Source: Actinomycetes bacterium
Lineage (GTDB): Bacteria > Actinomycetota > CALGFH01
Direction: 5' to 3'
Assembly: GCA_030152105.1 (NCBI GenBank)
Contig: JASLIH010000237.1
Coordinates: 1-5,073, forward strand
Length of the DNA stretch: 5,073 nucleotides
In this document: positions 4,243 to 5,073 of the stretch, piece by piece
How positions within the stretch are numbered: the first letter of the stretch is position 1
Layout: each line of letters starts with the position of its first letter
The notes under the pieces: model-generated
Told to the model about the DNA's origin: nothing
Seen by the model: the letters and a program-made list of their open reading frames with translations, nothing else
Database searches by the model: none
Translations under genes and position numbers: made by a program

Positions 4243-5046
4243 GCCGGCGGCCCCCGCCCGGCCGGCCGCTCCCCCGCCGCCGCCCCGCCGGCCTCAGCGT
4301 CGCCGTCGAAGCTCACCTCGACCCGCTGGTCGGGCAGGCGCTCCTCCTGCTTGGCCAGGCCCTCGAGGGCCCGCTCGTCGGGCCCGCCCAGCGGCGGCGG
4401 GGCCAGGCTCCGGGGCCACAGCCGCCGGCTCCGGACCACGTTCAGCTCGGCCGCCAGCAGGGTCACCGTCGAGGCCAGGTACAGCCACGACAGCAGGCCG
4501 ATGACCAGGGCGAAGGCGCCGTAGGTGGCGCTCGCCCGGCTGAGCTGGCGGGCCACGTACCAGCCGCCCAGCCACTGGAGCAGCGCCCAGGCGATGGCGG
4601 CCAGCACCGCCCCGGGCAGCAGCGTCCGCAGCGAGACGTTGCGGACCGTCAGGACCCGGAACCCGATCAGGAACAGCAGCATGTTGACCAGCGTCGAGGC
4701 GGCCACCCCGGCCGCCCTCGACCAGGCGGTGTCGGCGGCGGCCGCGACCCCCGAGACCACGCTGGCCAGCAGGAGCCCGCCTCCCAGGATGACCAGCCAG
4801 GCCAGGCCGCGCAGGCGGCGCAGGAGGAAGCTCGGGTAGCGCCGGCGGGGGACGTTCCAGATGCCGTTCATGGCCGACTGGGCCGTCTCGGCCACCCCCA
4901 GCCCGCCCCACAGGGTCAGGGCCAGCCCGACGACCAGGGCCGCCCCGCTGCCCCGCAGCCGGCTGTGGCTGACCGTCCCGCTGCTGGACGTCGTCGACCG
5001 CCTGCACGAGGCGCTTCAGCTGCTCGATCGTCCTCCTTGTACCCAC
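4230..5046 (-). pseudogene. YihY/BrkB-family membrane protein, internally deleted and frameshifted
   Basis: The C-terminal part reads from about 4976 to TAG 4232-4230: VSHSRLRGSGAALVVG, ALTLWGGLGVAETAQSAMN, WNVPRRRYPSFLLRRLRGL, then four hydrophobic segments, including YGAFALVIGLLSWLYLASTV and LLAAELNVV, and an acidic, Pro/Gly-rich tail. That is a clear YihY/BrkB inner-membrane protein. In this frame a TGA stands at 5018-5016 and no ATG, GTG or TTG precedes GTG 4895. In another frame, 5046-4975 encodes IEQLKRLVQAVDDVQQRDG, which resembles the N-terminal stub of actinobacterial YihY proteins ('..FQQRH..'). The intervening 90-100 residues with the first membrane helix (LAA..tYygf..lfPlLL in the family) are absent. 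I infer a deletion with frame change near 4965-4977. A short product starting at GTG 4895 (221 aa) is possible. The final 13 bases overlap the PhzF-like gene. Confidence 0.75.
5032..5038 (-). promoter_or_regulatory. Shine-Dalgarno sequence at the head of the broken YihY-like gene
   Basis: AAGGAGG on the - strand is a full ribosome site. The next in-frame codons are ACG ATC GAG CAG CTG, with no ATG, GTG or TTG at normal distance. The only nearby start is GTG 5046, upstream of it. The ATC at 5028-5026 sits only three bases after the site, so it may or may not mark a lost start. This supports a damaged gene head. Confidence 0.5.
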
Positions 5047-5073
5047 GCGGTACCCTGCTAGCTCCGTCCCGAG

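Noticed and set aside
4294..5046. Full-length reading of the - strand frame starting at GTG 5046 as one 250-aa protein
   Set aside because: Only the first roughly 25 codons resemble YihY; the rest is Gly/Arg/Pro nonsense while the YihY membrane helices are in another frame.
1..5073. Rho-independent terminators, CRISPR repeats, tRNAs, insertion sequences
   Set aside because: No hairpin followed by a T-run, no regularly spaced repeats, no tRNA-like fold and no transposase or terminal inverted repeats could be seen; GC-rich hairpins without T-runs are expected everywhere at this composition.

Overview
The window is very GC-rich coding DNA (clearly above 70% GC by eye), with G/C at nearly every third codon position, GTG/TTG starts and many overlapping start and stop codons. 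Together with the gene families present (PadR/HAAS pair, PhzF, and a sulfite-oxidase-like/ferredoxin-reductase/DUF6510 set), this points to a high-GC actinobacterium, probably an environmental lineage. No mobile element, CRISPR array, tRNA or rRNA is visible. The only non-coding gaps are about 35 bp (125-159), 50 bp (3515-3564) and the last 27 bp.

Left end, + strand (1-971): the 3' tail of an aldose 1-epimerase-like gene ends at 124. After about 35 bp comes a PadR-family regulator without its N-terminal part and without any start codon. It overlaps by ATGA a complete HAAS-domain membrane protein (375-971), the usual PadR partner.

Centre, - strand (3514 down to 968): a tight four-gene operon runs in the order sulfite-oxidase-like molybdenum-cofactor oxidoreductase, FAD/NAD(P)H ferredoxin-reductase-like protein, DUF6510 four-cysteine-knuckle protein, Gfo/Idh/MocA oxidoreductase. 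Every junction overlaps (13, 4 and 1 nt), so translation is probably coupled. The first three genes look like a soluble cytosolic redox chain in which NAD(P)H electrons pass through FAD to a molybdenum centre. The small Cys protein is either a zinc ribbon or, speculatively, a rubredoxin-like iron carrier. The substrate is unknown.

Right, + strand (3565-4242): a complete short PhzF-family protein is divergent from the operon. The 50-bp divergent region holds a near-palindromic element that gives a -10-like hexamer on both strands. On the + strand it is placed exactly for leaderless transcription of the phzF-like gene.

Right end, - strand (5046 down to 4230): a YihY/BrkB-family membrane protein gene appears to have lost about 90-100 codons between a recognisable N-terminal stub and its C-terminal two thirds, and the two parts are in different frames. 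With the headless PadR gene this makes two deletion-type scars in 5 kb, so either real gene decay or an assembly fault should be considered. Both convergent gene pairs overlap at their stop codons (a shared CTAG at 968-971, and 13 nt at 4230-4242), leaving no room for ordinary intergenic terminators.
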